A DNA stretch of 64,000 nt from Lanius collurio. Taxonomy: Eukaryota > Chordata > Aves > Passeriformes > Laniidae. Position numbers and translations under genes: made by a program. Below the pieces are notes generated by a model. That model searched no databases. It saw only the letters and a list, made by a program, of their open reading frames with translations, and was not told where the DNA came from. This document shows, piece by piece, positions 47,151-59,421 of the stretch. The DNA is taken from NCBI GenBank assembly GCA_020086605.1, contig JACBWW010000021.1, positions 314,288 through 378,287 of the forward strand, in the 5' to 3' direction. Each line of letters begins with the position of its first letter. The first letter of the stretch is position 1.

Positions 47151-50100
47151 CCTGGGATTTGCAAGTCCTACCTTAAAAGTAAAGCTCAAATCTGTCTCTA
47201 GCTGAGAAAATGCTTCCATGTGCTTAAGTTAAAGGGATGTAACAGGACACAATTAGGGGGCTATTTATGTAACAAAGGTTTAGTTTAGCTCTTGGGCCAT
47301 CCCCCTGGTCTGCTCCTAAATCAGCTGCTAGAACCAAACAAAAAACGATGTTCCCAGGAGGTGAGATGGCCTGGACTGAAGGAGAGCAAAATACAGCCTG
47401 TGTCTGGAAAGATGGCTCCTGTATATCACAGGGACCCCTGCAGCCACCCAGGCTGTGCTTTGGAGAGCATCTCCTGCCCCCTTGCCTTGATTTAAGACTG
47501 TCGATGTTGAGGACAGAAGGAATTGATGATGCATCCTGTTGCCTGTGATACCCATCTGAGGTACATCTCACCTCCCTAAATCTTCCTGTATGGGGCTTAA
47601 TTCAGTGCAAAATGACACTGCAGGTGTCAAGGAGGCTGGGTGGTGGCTTAGATGGGATCCCCAGGCTGTGGCCACTGTGCCCAGCACACACCCCTGGCCT
47701 CCAGTAAGGGAGAGCGAGTGGCAGAATAATCACCTTCCTCTGCTCCATTCCAGGTTTATGATGCAAAACGTTTTAAAAGGGTGAATAATTAAGTGCTGCT
47801 CATAAAAAGGGTTGCTTGGCACTGCTGCCTGACTCCTCTGGCTCTAGGATCTGTGATCCAGATGGGGCTGTGCTGAGCTGAGCCCCATCCTCTGCCAGGC
47901 ACTGGGCTCATCCTGTGGGCAGAGGGGAGACTAAACAGCCCAGTTTTCTCTGACAAGGAGGACAGAAACTTTGCATTTGCTGAACAGGCCCCCACGGCTG
48001 AATCCATTCGCAGGCTGTCCGGTGCAGGGTGTTTCTCTTGGCAACATCCAGCAGTGGTAAATAATCCAGAATTTGTGCTTGATGGATGTTCACTCCACGC
48101 CAGCCTGTCTCCTGAGAGTTATATAATTCCCTTTCTTGCAGCTCAGCTGTAAATCCAGAGTGATTCATGGCAGGTCCCTCCACCAAAACCATTTACAGCC
48201 CTGCCACCCTTGGGCAGGAAAGGACAGGGAGGAGGGCACGGGGTGGTCTGTGCTGTGCTGGGGGAATGCTGCTTGCCCAGGTGCCCTGGGTCTCCATGGG
48301 GCTGAATCCCTTGAGCTGGGTCACTCTGAGTTGCATCAGGTGTCCCATGAGGATGGGACAGTCTGCTCCTCTCCCTCTGGCTGACAGCAGCCTCTCTTCC
48401 TTTTTCCTGATGTTGTGCTGTGGGTGAGTCAACCTCTGCAAGGGTCACATCGGCTCTGAAAGTCCCAGGGAGCAGGGGGAAGCCAAATTATTGATGGATT
48501 TTTGGAGGGAGCCATCCCTTATTGTGCTGTGTAAGTTCTGCCTGACCATAAGCCTGACTGAGGTGGTGGAGACCTGTGGGATTTATGGTTGGGCTGGGCT
48601 CTGCTCGCTCCAGTACTGCTGGAGGGGGCTGTGGCACCGCAGGGATTGGGGAATGGAGAAGCAGCTCTGCAAATATTCCTGTTGCAATGTGTTCAGTGCT
48701 CAGGGGTGATATCCTGTCTGCAATATTAGCAAACATGTAACGGAGTATATCCCTATTCCCCCCCTTAAAGCACATGGACCCCGTGGTGGAGTGGAGGGAG
48801 CAGAAAAATTCCCCAGGCAGTTACAAAGGCAGGGAAATTTAATTAATTCTTATCTCCGACAGAGGCAGCAAGCAGCAGGCAGGAAAAGGGAGCTTTTTGG
48901 CCTCTTTTCCATGCTGAGGAGCTGGAGAGTAAGGGAGGCTGCTGGACTCTGCCCAGCATAGGGGCTCCCCATTCCCATCCCAATGCCTGAGCAGAGGAAT
49001 CTGCTGGGAGGAAAGGAAACAGAAGCCTGCCAGCCTGCTGCTCATAGGTTTGATCCATCAAAATCCAGGCACCTAACCACGTCAAAAATCAGGGACATAT
49101 AAATAGCTATTTCCAGGTACTGGAAGTATGTCTAAATAAAACCAGCTTGGCTCAGCTGCTTATCCCAGATGATAAACACCTGTAAATTTGAGGTGGCTGT
49201 GACGCACTGCTGGAGCACACCCATTCCTACTTGGAAAAATATTTTTGAGTGGTATTTATCTCTGGTGGTTGGCTCTGGGGTTGGGAAATCACGTCAGGGC
49301 TGGGTGGGGCAGTGAGGGGCAGAGGGGGAGCCAGGAGCATGGAGCAGGGCACGGGTGGTTCTGGGGAAAAGGGGGCACATGGCTGATGGGGGGATGGAGA
49401 TCCACTGAAAGGGTCACCTTCTGCAGCTGGTTCAGAAGCTTCAAAGCAGCCTGGAGCATGAGGTTTTGAGCAGAGGCAGGGGTCAGGGGTGGTGTGCTAC
49501 AAGGGGAGAGCTGCTCCAAGCACCCCAGCTTCCCCCAAGCTGCTCACCTGCCCCTGGGAAATACCTTTACCTGGGGGCAGAGGTTGGGGATGGGACCAAG
49601 GACAAACCCCAGTCATGGTGAGGCTGTGGTGCTGTGCTCTGGGCAGGAGAAGGTCCCTGCCCTATGCAGGGTGTTCACACTCCATCCAACTTCACCAACA
49701 CTGATCGTTTCCTCAGTTTTTAATGTTCTCTCCTCCCAAGAAGCTTCGCTTTCTTTTTTCTCTTCTTTTTCTCCCTGTCACTAGCCATTGCATTTTCATC
49801 TTATTCTGCCAATAGTTCATTTTCATTTGACATATTAATCTATGCTTCTTTCTGTAAAGATAACTCATCCCTGCGTGATGGCAGGAGTGCATAACCAGCA
49901 CCATGCCAGGAATATTTTACTCCCTTTGAAAAGACGATGGAATAACAAGTAACCAGAGTTGAGCTGGTATCACCAATCTATTTTAAGAATCCAGAGGTCA
50001 GGAGACCTGGTGTAAGGGCTTTTGAGATTTGGAACAGGAGCTGGGAGTCACGATGCCGAGGTGGGGCTGGATGCTGGGGCCCCCCTTCCCTGCACACACT

Positions 50101-51074
50101 GGAGCTGGTGGCACTGGGTTCGTTTATTTGCTGCTGTTAATCAGGGTTGTGGCTGGCTGGCAGCTTTAATGCTGTTTATATAAGGAACGGTAGCAGTGTA
50201 CAAGAGCAATTATTCCCACCAACGTGCCCAGGGGTGGGAGCTGTGCTGATTCTGCCACCCCATCCCCAACAGCGGGGGCATGGGAGGTGCCACACAGGGT
50301 GACAAATGTCACTGAGAGGAAGATTTGACAGCAAAAGCTGCCCAGCTTCCCCTGCACCCATCTGCCAAAACCACACAGCTCCGGGGATGCTCCCGGTGCT
50401 GTTCCCTTAAATGCTTAAAAGGACTCCATCTGGTTTTAATTATTCAAATGAGCTGACAGGGTAATCAATATAAATGGTTAAATGTGGCCAGGACTAGTGT
50501 CAGCTCTGCTGCAGCACCCATAAAAGCTCTGGAGGGGGGGTTTTAGCTGCTGCAGGTGTGCTGGGGTTCCCCTCCTCTGTGGGGATGGGTGACATCGCAG
50601 CCCAGGCCAGGGGTCACAGGGAGGGTGTGTGTCCACAGCCACCCTGTCAGATGCAGGATTTAAAGCCATAACCTGCGGTACTTCTGGCTCTGGCTGCTTT
50701 TTTTATTGCTAATATACTGCTAATTGCACTCTGCTGTGTGGTGATACTAATAAAGAGAGATTTAGAAAGCAGGAGGCTGGAGAGAGTAAATCAAGGGCAC
50801 GGCACAGCCTCAGCTCTCTGCATCACAATTACCCCCAGCTCCCTGGCACCGGGAGAGGGTGAGGGACACCAGCACCTGCATCTGGGGTCCCCATAGCACC
50901 CTGAGATGCTGGTTGGTGACACATCCCGGGGTGGGAACCGCAGCTCCTCCCTGGTGTTGCAGGACTTGTGCCCTCCATGGCAACAAAGTTTCTCTTGACC
51001 CCTTTCTCCTCTTGGAGCTGTGGCCGCGCTGCTTTTTTGTTGGGTTGCCATGGAAATGCTGCCTGCATCCATCC

Positions 51075-51440
51075 CTGGTCCTGCCTGTCTCCATCCTGCC
51101 GTGGTCCTGGCTCCATCCCACCCTGGTCCTGCCTGTCTCCATCCTGCCGTGGTCCTGGCTGTGTCCTGGCTCTATCCCACCCTGGTCCTGCCTGTCTCCA
51201 TCCTGCCGTGGTCCTGGCCGTGTCCTGGCTGTGTCCCACCCTGGTCCTGCCTGTCTCCATCCTGCCGTGGTCCTGGCTGTGTCCTGGCTCTATCCCACCC
51301 TGGTCCTGCCTGTCTCCATCCTGCCTGGCTTGTCCTGGCTCCATCCCACCCTGGTCCTGCCCGTCTCCATCCTGCCGTGGTCCTGGCTGTGTCCTGGCTG
51401 TGTCCCACCCTGGTCCTGCCTCTTTCCACCCTTGGTCCTG
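51075..51440. repeat. 59-bp minisatellite, about 6.5 copies
   Basis: The unit begins CTGGTCCTGCCTGTCTCCAT, continues CCTGCCGTGGTCCTGGCTGT and ends GTCCTGGCTCTATCCCACC. Copies differ by small deletions and substitutions. Both strands stay open through it, giving spurious repetitive proteins. Confidence 0.92.
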
Positions 51441-52429
51441 CAGCCGGTGAGTGCCATCAGGCTCCTCCCTCGGGGCTTCAAGGGGGGTTCTCTCCCATCT
51501 CTGCAAACGCTGGACGAAACATTATTAGAGATGAAAATGGAGGAGGAGGAGGGCACCCGCGGGTTGTTCAATCTGTCTCTGCCGGTCCCTTGCTGCAGCT
51601 GCTGCTGCCCGTGCCTCGGTGCCCGTGAGATCCATCAAGCCAGCCCCCGCCTCCGAGCGGGGTCGTGCAGAGACAGCCACTGAAACGCGAGCGCTGAAAT
51701 TGCTCCGTGTGGCAGGAGGGGAACGATGGAAAAAGCTGAGGGGGGGGGACAGTGACATCCCCGTCACCACCAGCAGCCAGCCGTGGGCTTTCCAGGCTTG
51801 TCCAGCCCCAGGTGATGGCAGAGCTGAGGTTAGGCTGTTCTTGGCTCCCTCTGTTCCCAAACCTTCATTTTTGCCTCGTGTTATGGCATGGAAATGTTTG
51901 ACTTTACAGCCTTAGTTTATATTGCTGGGAAGTAACTTAACTGTGCTCTCTAAGTGTTGAAGCTGCATTTCTTTTTGATGATTTCAAAGATTTATTAAGT
52001 TCTCCCAGGGAGAAAGAAGGAAAGGAAAAAAAAAAAAAAAACCCAAACCATGCCAGCAAATAAGATTCAGTGGTAAGCCCAGCGAATAAACCCAAAATAT
52101 ATGTGCAGTGTTTAGAGATTTCACTGGAGCATTCACTTGCTGCCAGCTCCTGCCTACAATAGGATGTAGATGTTCAGTATTATCCTCAGCTATAGAAGCT
52201 TTGATGCCTGGGGATGCTGTTTTCAGGGTTCCCCCTTAATTTTGGGGGGTCAGGTGCAGGAGCTGAGCAGGGGGTAATTTAAGGTTTGCTGTGTGCTAAC
52301 AGCTGGAGCACCAGGAAGTGTTCATCCAAACCACTTAGCTGAAATTAAAACATAGTAAGGGCTTCCTGAGCTGGAATCTGAAGAGGTTCCTGGGCAGTCT
52401 GGGAACATGAGAGATGGGTCCAGTTCACC

Positions 52430-52600
52430 GCACAAGTTAGTTGCAATTAATTAATGAACTGGTTCTATTAATTTACTCCAAAATCCAATCACTGGGGGAT
52501 GAGGTCACAGCTGGCAGAGGCATACCAGCAGGTTGCAGAGTTTTCTGCAAAATAAATTAGCAGCATTTAATTTCAAGAATCCAAGGGAAAAAAAAATGTG
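52430..52600. promoter_or_regulatory. AT-rich block with clustered TAAT motifs
   Basis: GCAATTAATTAATGAACTGG followed by TCTATTAATTTACTCC forms a cluster of homeodomain-type cores in non-repetitive DNA. Function is not shown. Confidence 0.2.
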
Positions 52601-55600
52601 TTAAGAAGTGATGGAGGCCTGGAAATCAGCTGGGGCTGCAGCCAGGAGAGGCATGGCCAGCTGCGAGGTGGGTGGGACACAGAGCCAGGCTTCTATCCAA
52701 GGGTATTTATGTACCTGCTCTATCAACCTGCTACTCCCAGGACTGAGCCATGCGCCTTGAGAGGAGAAATTCCTGGGGGAAGCCAGTCTAAATTACTATC
52801 TCCCCCAAACAGATGTGATTTGAAGCAATTTTCTGAAGTATGGGATTATTACAGGAAGTTATATATTGATTTTGGAGGCTTTCAGGTGAGCAGAAACATT
52901 CTTGTCTCATCACGGAAAAGCTGAAGGGTTGGGGTGGGGCTTTTTTGAGGGAAGAAGAGGGAAACGCACCATAGTAAGGCAGAAGTGAGACATAGGAAGG
53001 CAGTGATGGGTCTGAGATCTCCAAAAGAGCTCTAGCCACTGAATTATCCTCAGTGAGAGATGAAAAACAGTGAATTGTGGCTCTCAAGGTCCCACAGGTG
53101 TTTCCCTTCCTCCCTTTTCCCCTGCACCCAGCATCTTTCCAGCCCAGAGAGGTGGCTGCTTATCAGGGAGAGTGCTGAGATAAATCCCTGTTAATCTCTG
53201 CTCGCTGTATGTGAAGGGCAATGGCTCTGTGTGCTATTTTCTCACCTGTATGGTGAGCTGATGGAAAATCAAGTCACATTCCTCTTCCAGTCCCTGCTCT
53301 AACAGAGGCCAAGCTGCCGTGTTTGGGTGTGGGATGCTGCAGGGAGCGGTGGGAAGATGTACTGGTGTAATTATCCACAACATACCAGCAATCCACCTGC
53401 CCTGGGAACTGCAGAAATTGCAGCTTTCCTCAATAAAAACTACCCGTTGATGGGACCTGGGCTGCCCAGATCCTCCCCAGTGCTGCTGGAAAGAGGATTC
53501 CGAACATCTAACCTGTCCCTTCCTTTCCTCCTCCCATTGGATGCAGGGAACAGGTTTTTCTCTCCCACTTTACAGCCATCACCACCTGTATTTGCAGGCT
53601 CAGTTCTGCCCTTGACAGTCTCTTCTCTGGGTTTAGCAACTCAAATTCATTCAACCTTTTGTGTTTCCCAGATCTTCTGGGCTGACTTTATTGAATTCAT
53701 TAGCGGATTCTTAGACCAGGAGGAGGGAAGGTCCTGTCTGAGCCCCAGGCTCATCACTGCAGATGAGTATTCTTCCCCTGCCCTGATGCCTTGAGGCCCT
53801 TTGGGAAGGCACAGGAGATATTTTAAGCAGTTTTGGGGGCTTTTTTGCCCTTACCTCTTTTGCAGAAGGCTGACAGCACCACTTGCAACTGAGGAATCAG
53901 CTCTCAGCATCTTTATCTAAGCATGTCAGTTTGGCTTTTCCTGATCTCAGTCCTGCAGGAGCACCTCGCTGCTTCTCCCTCCGTGTGTATATTTAGGTAT
54001 TTTCCCATATCCAATTAATCCAGCCCCTGCCTCGATCCATCCTGCCTTTCATCCTCCTGCAATAAAGCATCTTTTGTTAGCAGCGGCTGCCGGCCGCGTT
54101 CCTCCGTCAGGCTTGTGTAAAACGTCCCCAGGCCCTGCAAGACAGGGACGTTCATTACCCTCTTCTGCAAACCTTGGTGCTGGGCAGGGCTAGGGAAGAG
54201 GTTCATTATATTCTGAGCCCGAGCCCCCTGGATGAGAGGCAGCCAGAGGGCAGGACTGCTGTGGTTAGTCAGAAAAAGTTGGGGCTGTAACCCCAGGAAT
54301 TGTGATGGATCGTGCCAGAGCATCATACCAGGGTTTTTTTTAGCACTGGACACTGTATGTGGCTGCATTTCAGTTTGGATACCCAAATTGGGCCTGAGAG
54401 AATCTGAACCGAACCTTTTTCCCCCCTCTTGTCCCCATCAAAAACTCTTTGAGGTAATGGATGTTTTTTCCACTGATGACATGTTTTGTTTCCGTTCTCT
54501 CCTTCCCCCTCCCAGCCAAGGGAAAATGAATCCAGCCTGGCTGGAATGTTCAGGTGCCTTCAGGGAAGGAGGTGATTCTGTAGGGATCTTCCTGTACCTG
54601 ATGGGGCTGAGGGTGTCCTGCCAGTGGGATATCAGTCCCAGGGGCTTAGGGATTTCCTGGCTCCTCTTGCCAGCAGCACAGAGGTATTTTTTGGGAAAGG
54701 TGCAACTGGGATTGCAATCACTGAGCTGGGCATCACCTTAACTCTGCCCCATTTAAGATGTGTTGTACAGAGCAGGGACATTATGGGACATTTGGAGATG
54801 GGATAGCTTCTCCAAAGCCCTGAGGGATGCAACTCTTCTCCTTGCCCCTTTCCCAGCAGAGGCTTGTGAGCAGGTCATTGTTATCCCTCTCCTTTCCCTC
54901 CTGATGAATGCTGTGCTGTTCCAAGTTTGGCGTCAGTGGGTCTGTCAGAAAAATTAATTTTTTAATTAAAAACATTTTTTTTGGTGGTGCTTTAATGTCT
55001 GGATCTGGAGTAATTATTAGTAGCTCCAGGGAGACTGTGCTTTAGAAAAATTGTTGGTGCTGCTGCAAAGGAATTTATCTGATTAACGTCAGCCTTCACA
55101 CGTGGCTGTCCGGGGGGGTGGGGGTGGGATGGATGAGGGTGGGAGTCCTGCTGCTCTCAAGCAAACTGATTAATCATGGAAAATGAGGCAGGGTTCTGCA
55201 GGTGCTGATTTTCCACCTCAGAGGTGGGCTGGGAGCATCAGTGTGGAGCTCCCTTGCCATTCCCTACCCAGCACACAGGTCCTGGGATGTGGCTTTTGAA
55301 CGACTGGAGAGGTGAGGGATGTGTTTGTCCCTTGCTGGAATAAAGAGGCAGAAAAACAGCAAAAGAGCATGAGCAAAACCTTGGATATTCCTGTCCTGGG
55401 TGGGAATAGAGAGGCTGCTGCCACCCCAGGGCTGGGGGTGCTCAGTGATGTCCCCATCCAGCCCCTGCCCTGCCATGGCCACTTGCAGCAGGGCCTAGAC
55501 TTCTCCATGGCCAAGTCCTTCTCCCAGCCAAAGATTCCCTGAAGGAACCAGCTTTTCCCCCAGCTTTTTCTCCCTAACTCCTTGTTAGAGGTTTATTCCT

Positions 55601-56129
55601 GTCCTGATGTGTAAGCATTTAGATTCCTCCCCAAACTCCTGGTTTAATCCCTGTAGCCCTGGCTGTGCTGGCTGATCCAGCTTTGGATTCTCTTGGCTGG
55701 GGGAGATTAACTGGGGAAAGCGGTGTGAAGGCACCTGTTTGCTCATTCATCCCCGTTCTGCAAGCACCTCCTGGTGATAGGGCCCCCGGGAGGGGGGGAG
55801 GGAAGGATGGCAGACGGGATGGAGGGGAGGGGTGGATGGAAGCACAGGAGGGAGGCAGGCAGGGGTGCAGCAGGAGGTCCTGGGCTGTCCAGAAGCAGAA
55901 GGGACCAACCCCTGCACTGCTCAGGACCCTCTTTCCCTTGTAGAACCTGTTTACCCAATTTCATCATAACATTACCGGCTGTTTCCCTTGTGGGTTCTGC
56001 AGGCTCCAGGCAGATCCTACCCTTTGTGACCAATTAACAGGCTCCACTACCCTGGAGAGTGGGAGGCAATACAAATATTTTCCATGTGGTAACAGGACCT
56101 TTTCTTTTTTTTTAAAAAAAAAAATTTGG

Positions 56130-56780
56130 CCGTGGTGCTGTCATTATAATATTGATTTGACATCCAGGTGTCAGAAACAGCTGGATGGCAGAAAAAATGG
56201 CAACTTTAATTCATTTTGCAGGCAGGAGAGTGGGGGGAAGAGCTTCCTCGAGGCTTTTCCTCCCCCCCCCCCCCACCTTCCCTCTGCGATGCTCCATGTT
56301 CCACCCTGACAGGAACATTTATAAACTGCCACTGTGGGGAGTATTATTAACAGCTCGATTCCTTAAAGATGCAATTAATTATTCACCTGCTTCCAAATCA
56401 GTTTAAGCAGCTTCTAAGCTGCAGTGTAAATAAAACCTTCCCAACTCGCCTCTCCTCTTTTGCACACATATTCCTGGTATTCATAAAGCTGAGCTATTTA
56501 AATTGAGCCAAACTAGCAGTTATTGTAAATTACTGCAGCTCCATTGGCTTCCCGGGCGCTCCGCTGAGTTACGCCAGCCAGGATTTTAACTCATCCTTGT
56601 GGGGATGGCAACTGTCGCTATTTTTTCATTTGCCATATTTTTAGGCTATTTTTACCTTGTTGCTTAAATCCCTCCTGTTTTGTCGTGCCTGTCCCCCCTT
56701 AGCCCAGTCTCCTTTTTACCTGTTTGCTCTTCAATAAATCATCCCCTAAATGATCCCCTGACTTGAGCATCAGCTACAAT
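56130..56780. promoter_or_regulatory. Candidate conserved non-coding block
   Basis: AT-rich unique sequence with many TAAT, ATTAAT and TTATTTA cores and E-box-like CAGGTG/CAGCTG (56160-56185). It has the look of a vertebrate developmental enhancer. No coding signal is present. Confidence 0.25.
56262..56274. repeat. Homopolymer run of 13 C
   Basis: An uninterrupted cytosine run within a pyrimidine-rich stretch. Confidence 0.9.
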
Positions 56781-57164
56781 GCCTTGGTGCAGGGTTTATT
56801 TATATTTTTTTCTTCCCTCTTTGGAAAGATGTTGATTAGGTCTCAGCTGACTGCTGCTTTCAAAGGAGGAAATGCCGACTGCGCTCCAGGGGGGTCTGCA
56901 AGAAAAAGGCTCATTTATTGTGGTTAAGTTTCTGGGCTGAAATTTAGGTTTGGCAAATGGTAGGTATGTGGGGAGAAAACATTTTAAAAAGAGGTTTAAA
57001 CTTTTTTTTCCTCTAACGGAGAGCTGAGACCTGCAATGGATTTTAATGGGAGTGGATGGGGCAGAGCTCCTGAAATACCTTGTCATCACCACCCAGAAAT
57101 GTTGAGCACACAGGGCTGAAGGGACAAGGGAGTGAGCAGGAATGCCTGGAGCATGCTCACCTCC

Positions 57165-57480
57165 ATAAATAGACCGAAAACAAACAAAAAAAATTAAAAA
57201 TAATATTAAATGGATAAAAATCCCCTTTCCTATTGCAGGGTCTGTCTCCAGCATGAACACAGCAGCTGACTCCCGTGTTTCGAAGAGGCCAGGCCAAGTC
57301 TTTGCATAGATTAGTCGTTAACAATGGAGTTAATAATGATAATGGCACAAACGTCCTGTGCCTGTGTGAGCTACACTTAGGAAAATCTGCCAGTACCAGG
57401 TAATCACCATGTTTCACACTGTCAATGAGATCAATCATGTCGAGAGCCCATTCATCAATCAGCTGTGCCTGGGGCTTAGC
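57165..57480. promoter_or_regulatory. Candidate conserved non-coding block
   Basis: Unique, balanced-composition sequence with AACAATGG (a Sox site), GTTAATAATGATAATGG and ATCAATCATGTCGAGAGCCC. Minus-strand translation gives a 109-residue frame with no recognisable domain, so a regulatory element is the likelier reading. Confidence 0.25.
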
Positions 57481-59329
57481 AGGCAAGGGGGGCAGCTCTC
57501 AATGCCTCAAAACACAGCTCCTGGGGGAAAAGTGGTGGTGCCCCGGGATTAGAGTGCGGGTGGGGAGGTGTCAAAGTCCTGGTGAGCTCCAAACCCAGCT
57601 GAGTACCCGGCAAAGCCTGTGCTTGCCTCTCCTCAAGGGTGCTCCCTCTCTGTGGTGGCTGGGGCTGTCGGGGCTCCTCTGCCAGAGACAGATTGTTTGT
57701 TGCTGTTTCTCCATCTGGCTGGAATCACGTCTGTCTTCCATTGTGTTATTTGTTGCCCGATTGCCACCTGTAAGCCATCCTTTCTCCTTGGCTTCCTGGC
57801 AAGGAGACGTCCTTAGCTGCATGGCCTCAGCACTGCCCTCAGGTCCCTCTACCCCACGTGGCATCCCAGTCCACCAGTGCTGGAAATCCTGCCCCGGGGG
57901 ACACTCTGCTCTGAAAAATAGGACCTTGCTTCAAAAATCCTCCCTAAACCTGTAGTCCTGGCAGAAAGGAGCCAGCAGGCAGGGAATGGGCAGCTGTCCC
58001 GTGGCAGCTTCGCTCCAGCAAGGGAGGTGATAGAGAGAGAGCTTGTCCTCACCTGTGAAGAGGCCAGGGTTGGACCGTGCCTCAGGGCAGTCAGCCAAGC
58101 ACAGCCTTGCCGAAGGGACAAGGATAGGCTGTCAACAGCATGTCATGGGCAGTTTGGGGTCTGCAAATCCTTCTGGACAATCCTTTATGGCTGGTGTGTT
58201 GGTAAGGGAGAGACACAGGCACTCTCAACACCAACCCTTGTGGGACAGGGACACCCTGGTTCTGGGTGGTTCTGGGGTGGGCAGTCCCCACCCTGCCTGT
58301 GCCTCCTCCCTGCTGACTGGTGGGTGAGCACACTGGGAGCTGGGAAAGGGCTCCAGGTGCTACCAGCTCGGAGCTGCCGTGTCTGGCAAGGCTGTCAGTC
58401 CTGGTCTGCATGAACCAGACAGCTGAAGGCATGGGGGTGTGGAGGGGACACATGTGACAGGCCTGTCACTCCTCTGGCCTCTCCATCCAGCACCAAACCA
58501 TCCTGCTGCTGCCAGCTCTGCCTGCATGGATCTGCTGGTCTCCAGATGGGGATGCAGTCTGGGAACCCCCTTGGCCAAAAGGGCTTCAGGCTCACTGCCA
58601 GAGTAGGATTTTGGGCAGAGGATCAGACCCCTTATTCTGCATCTTAGGAAGAAGGGAGCAAACTGTCTTACCTACCATTGTGCCAGGTAAGTAGAAGTGG
58701 TAAACCCACCGCAGGCATTGGTGATGCCACCCACAGACAGCCAAGAGGGTGTCCTGAAGGACTTGGCACTCAATCTGAGCATGGACCCCTTGCTTGTACA
58801 CCCTTTTATAATTCCTGGGGCAAATACTGTTGTGGAACACAGCCTGTGAGCCCAGGCTCAGCACTGTGCTCTCCAGAGGTTGACTTGAACTTTCTCAGAA
58901 GTCCTAAACCTGCCTTGCAGTGCTGTGCTCAGCGCCCTCACCTTCCTCAGTGTTGTACCCAGCTACCTCAGCCCCTCTGCTGTGATTTCCCAGCAGGTAA
59001 CAGCATCTCTCTCCTCACAGCTGCACCAGGGAGGGATGCAGGGCTGATAGTGGGGCAGAATGAATGCCAGGAGCCCCCCATTTGGTTCTCTCCTCCCTTC
59101 TCCCAACCTTCCTATCTTTTTCCTGGCAGCAGCCCTTTCTTCCTTCCCTCTTCCCCACTTCTGGGAGGCTGCTTGATTGCCTGGCTCCCTTCATTAGCAT
59201 GATACCTCCTGGAAAATTGGTAAACAGAGGCGTATGAATGAGGTGTTGATTGCAATCAGCGGGGGAGAAGGGGGACTGAGAGCGCTGGAGAGGCCAACGA
59301 TGCTTCTCAATCACCCGGTGGTCCGGGTG

Positions 59330-59421
59330 GGCTGCTAGAGAGGATCCGCTCCCCAGCACGACCCATGCGGGGCGGCCAACCCACGCACCTCGTGCTGGGG
59401 AACGGATCCTCTCCAGCAGCC
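59330..59421 (-). other. Near-perfect 32-bp inverted repeat (hairpin), 28-nt loop
   Basis: The arms 59330-59361 and 59390-59421 are reverse complements at 30 of 32 positions. The two mismatches are A-C on the plus strand (59337/59414 and 59349/59402), and both become G-U wobbles in a minus-strand RNA. A further 5 pairs can form outside after a one-base bulge at 59329. The dimensions resemble a miRNA precursor, but expression is unknown. The plus-strand call would be a plain DNA palindrome. Confidence 0.55.

Noticed and set aside
51075..51440. CRISPR-like array
   Set aside because: Repeats are contiguous with no unique spacers, and the genome is vertebrate.
50829..51683. Repetitive proteins of 225 and 274 residues on opposite strands
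   Set aside because: Both come from the 59-bp minisatellite. A unit not divisible by three that is open on both strands argues against coding.
57157..57486. 109-codon minus-strand frame with ordinary-looking composition
   Set aside because: No recognisable domain, no flanking splice-consistent exons, and the sequence looks like a non-coding conserved block.
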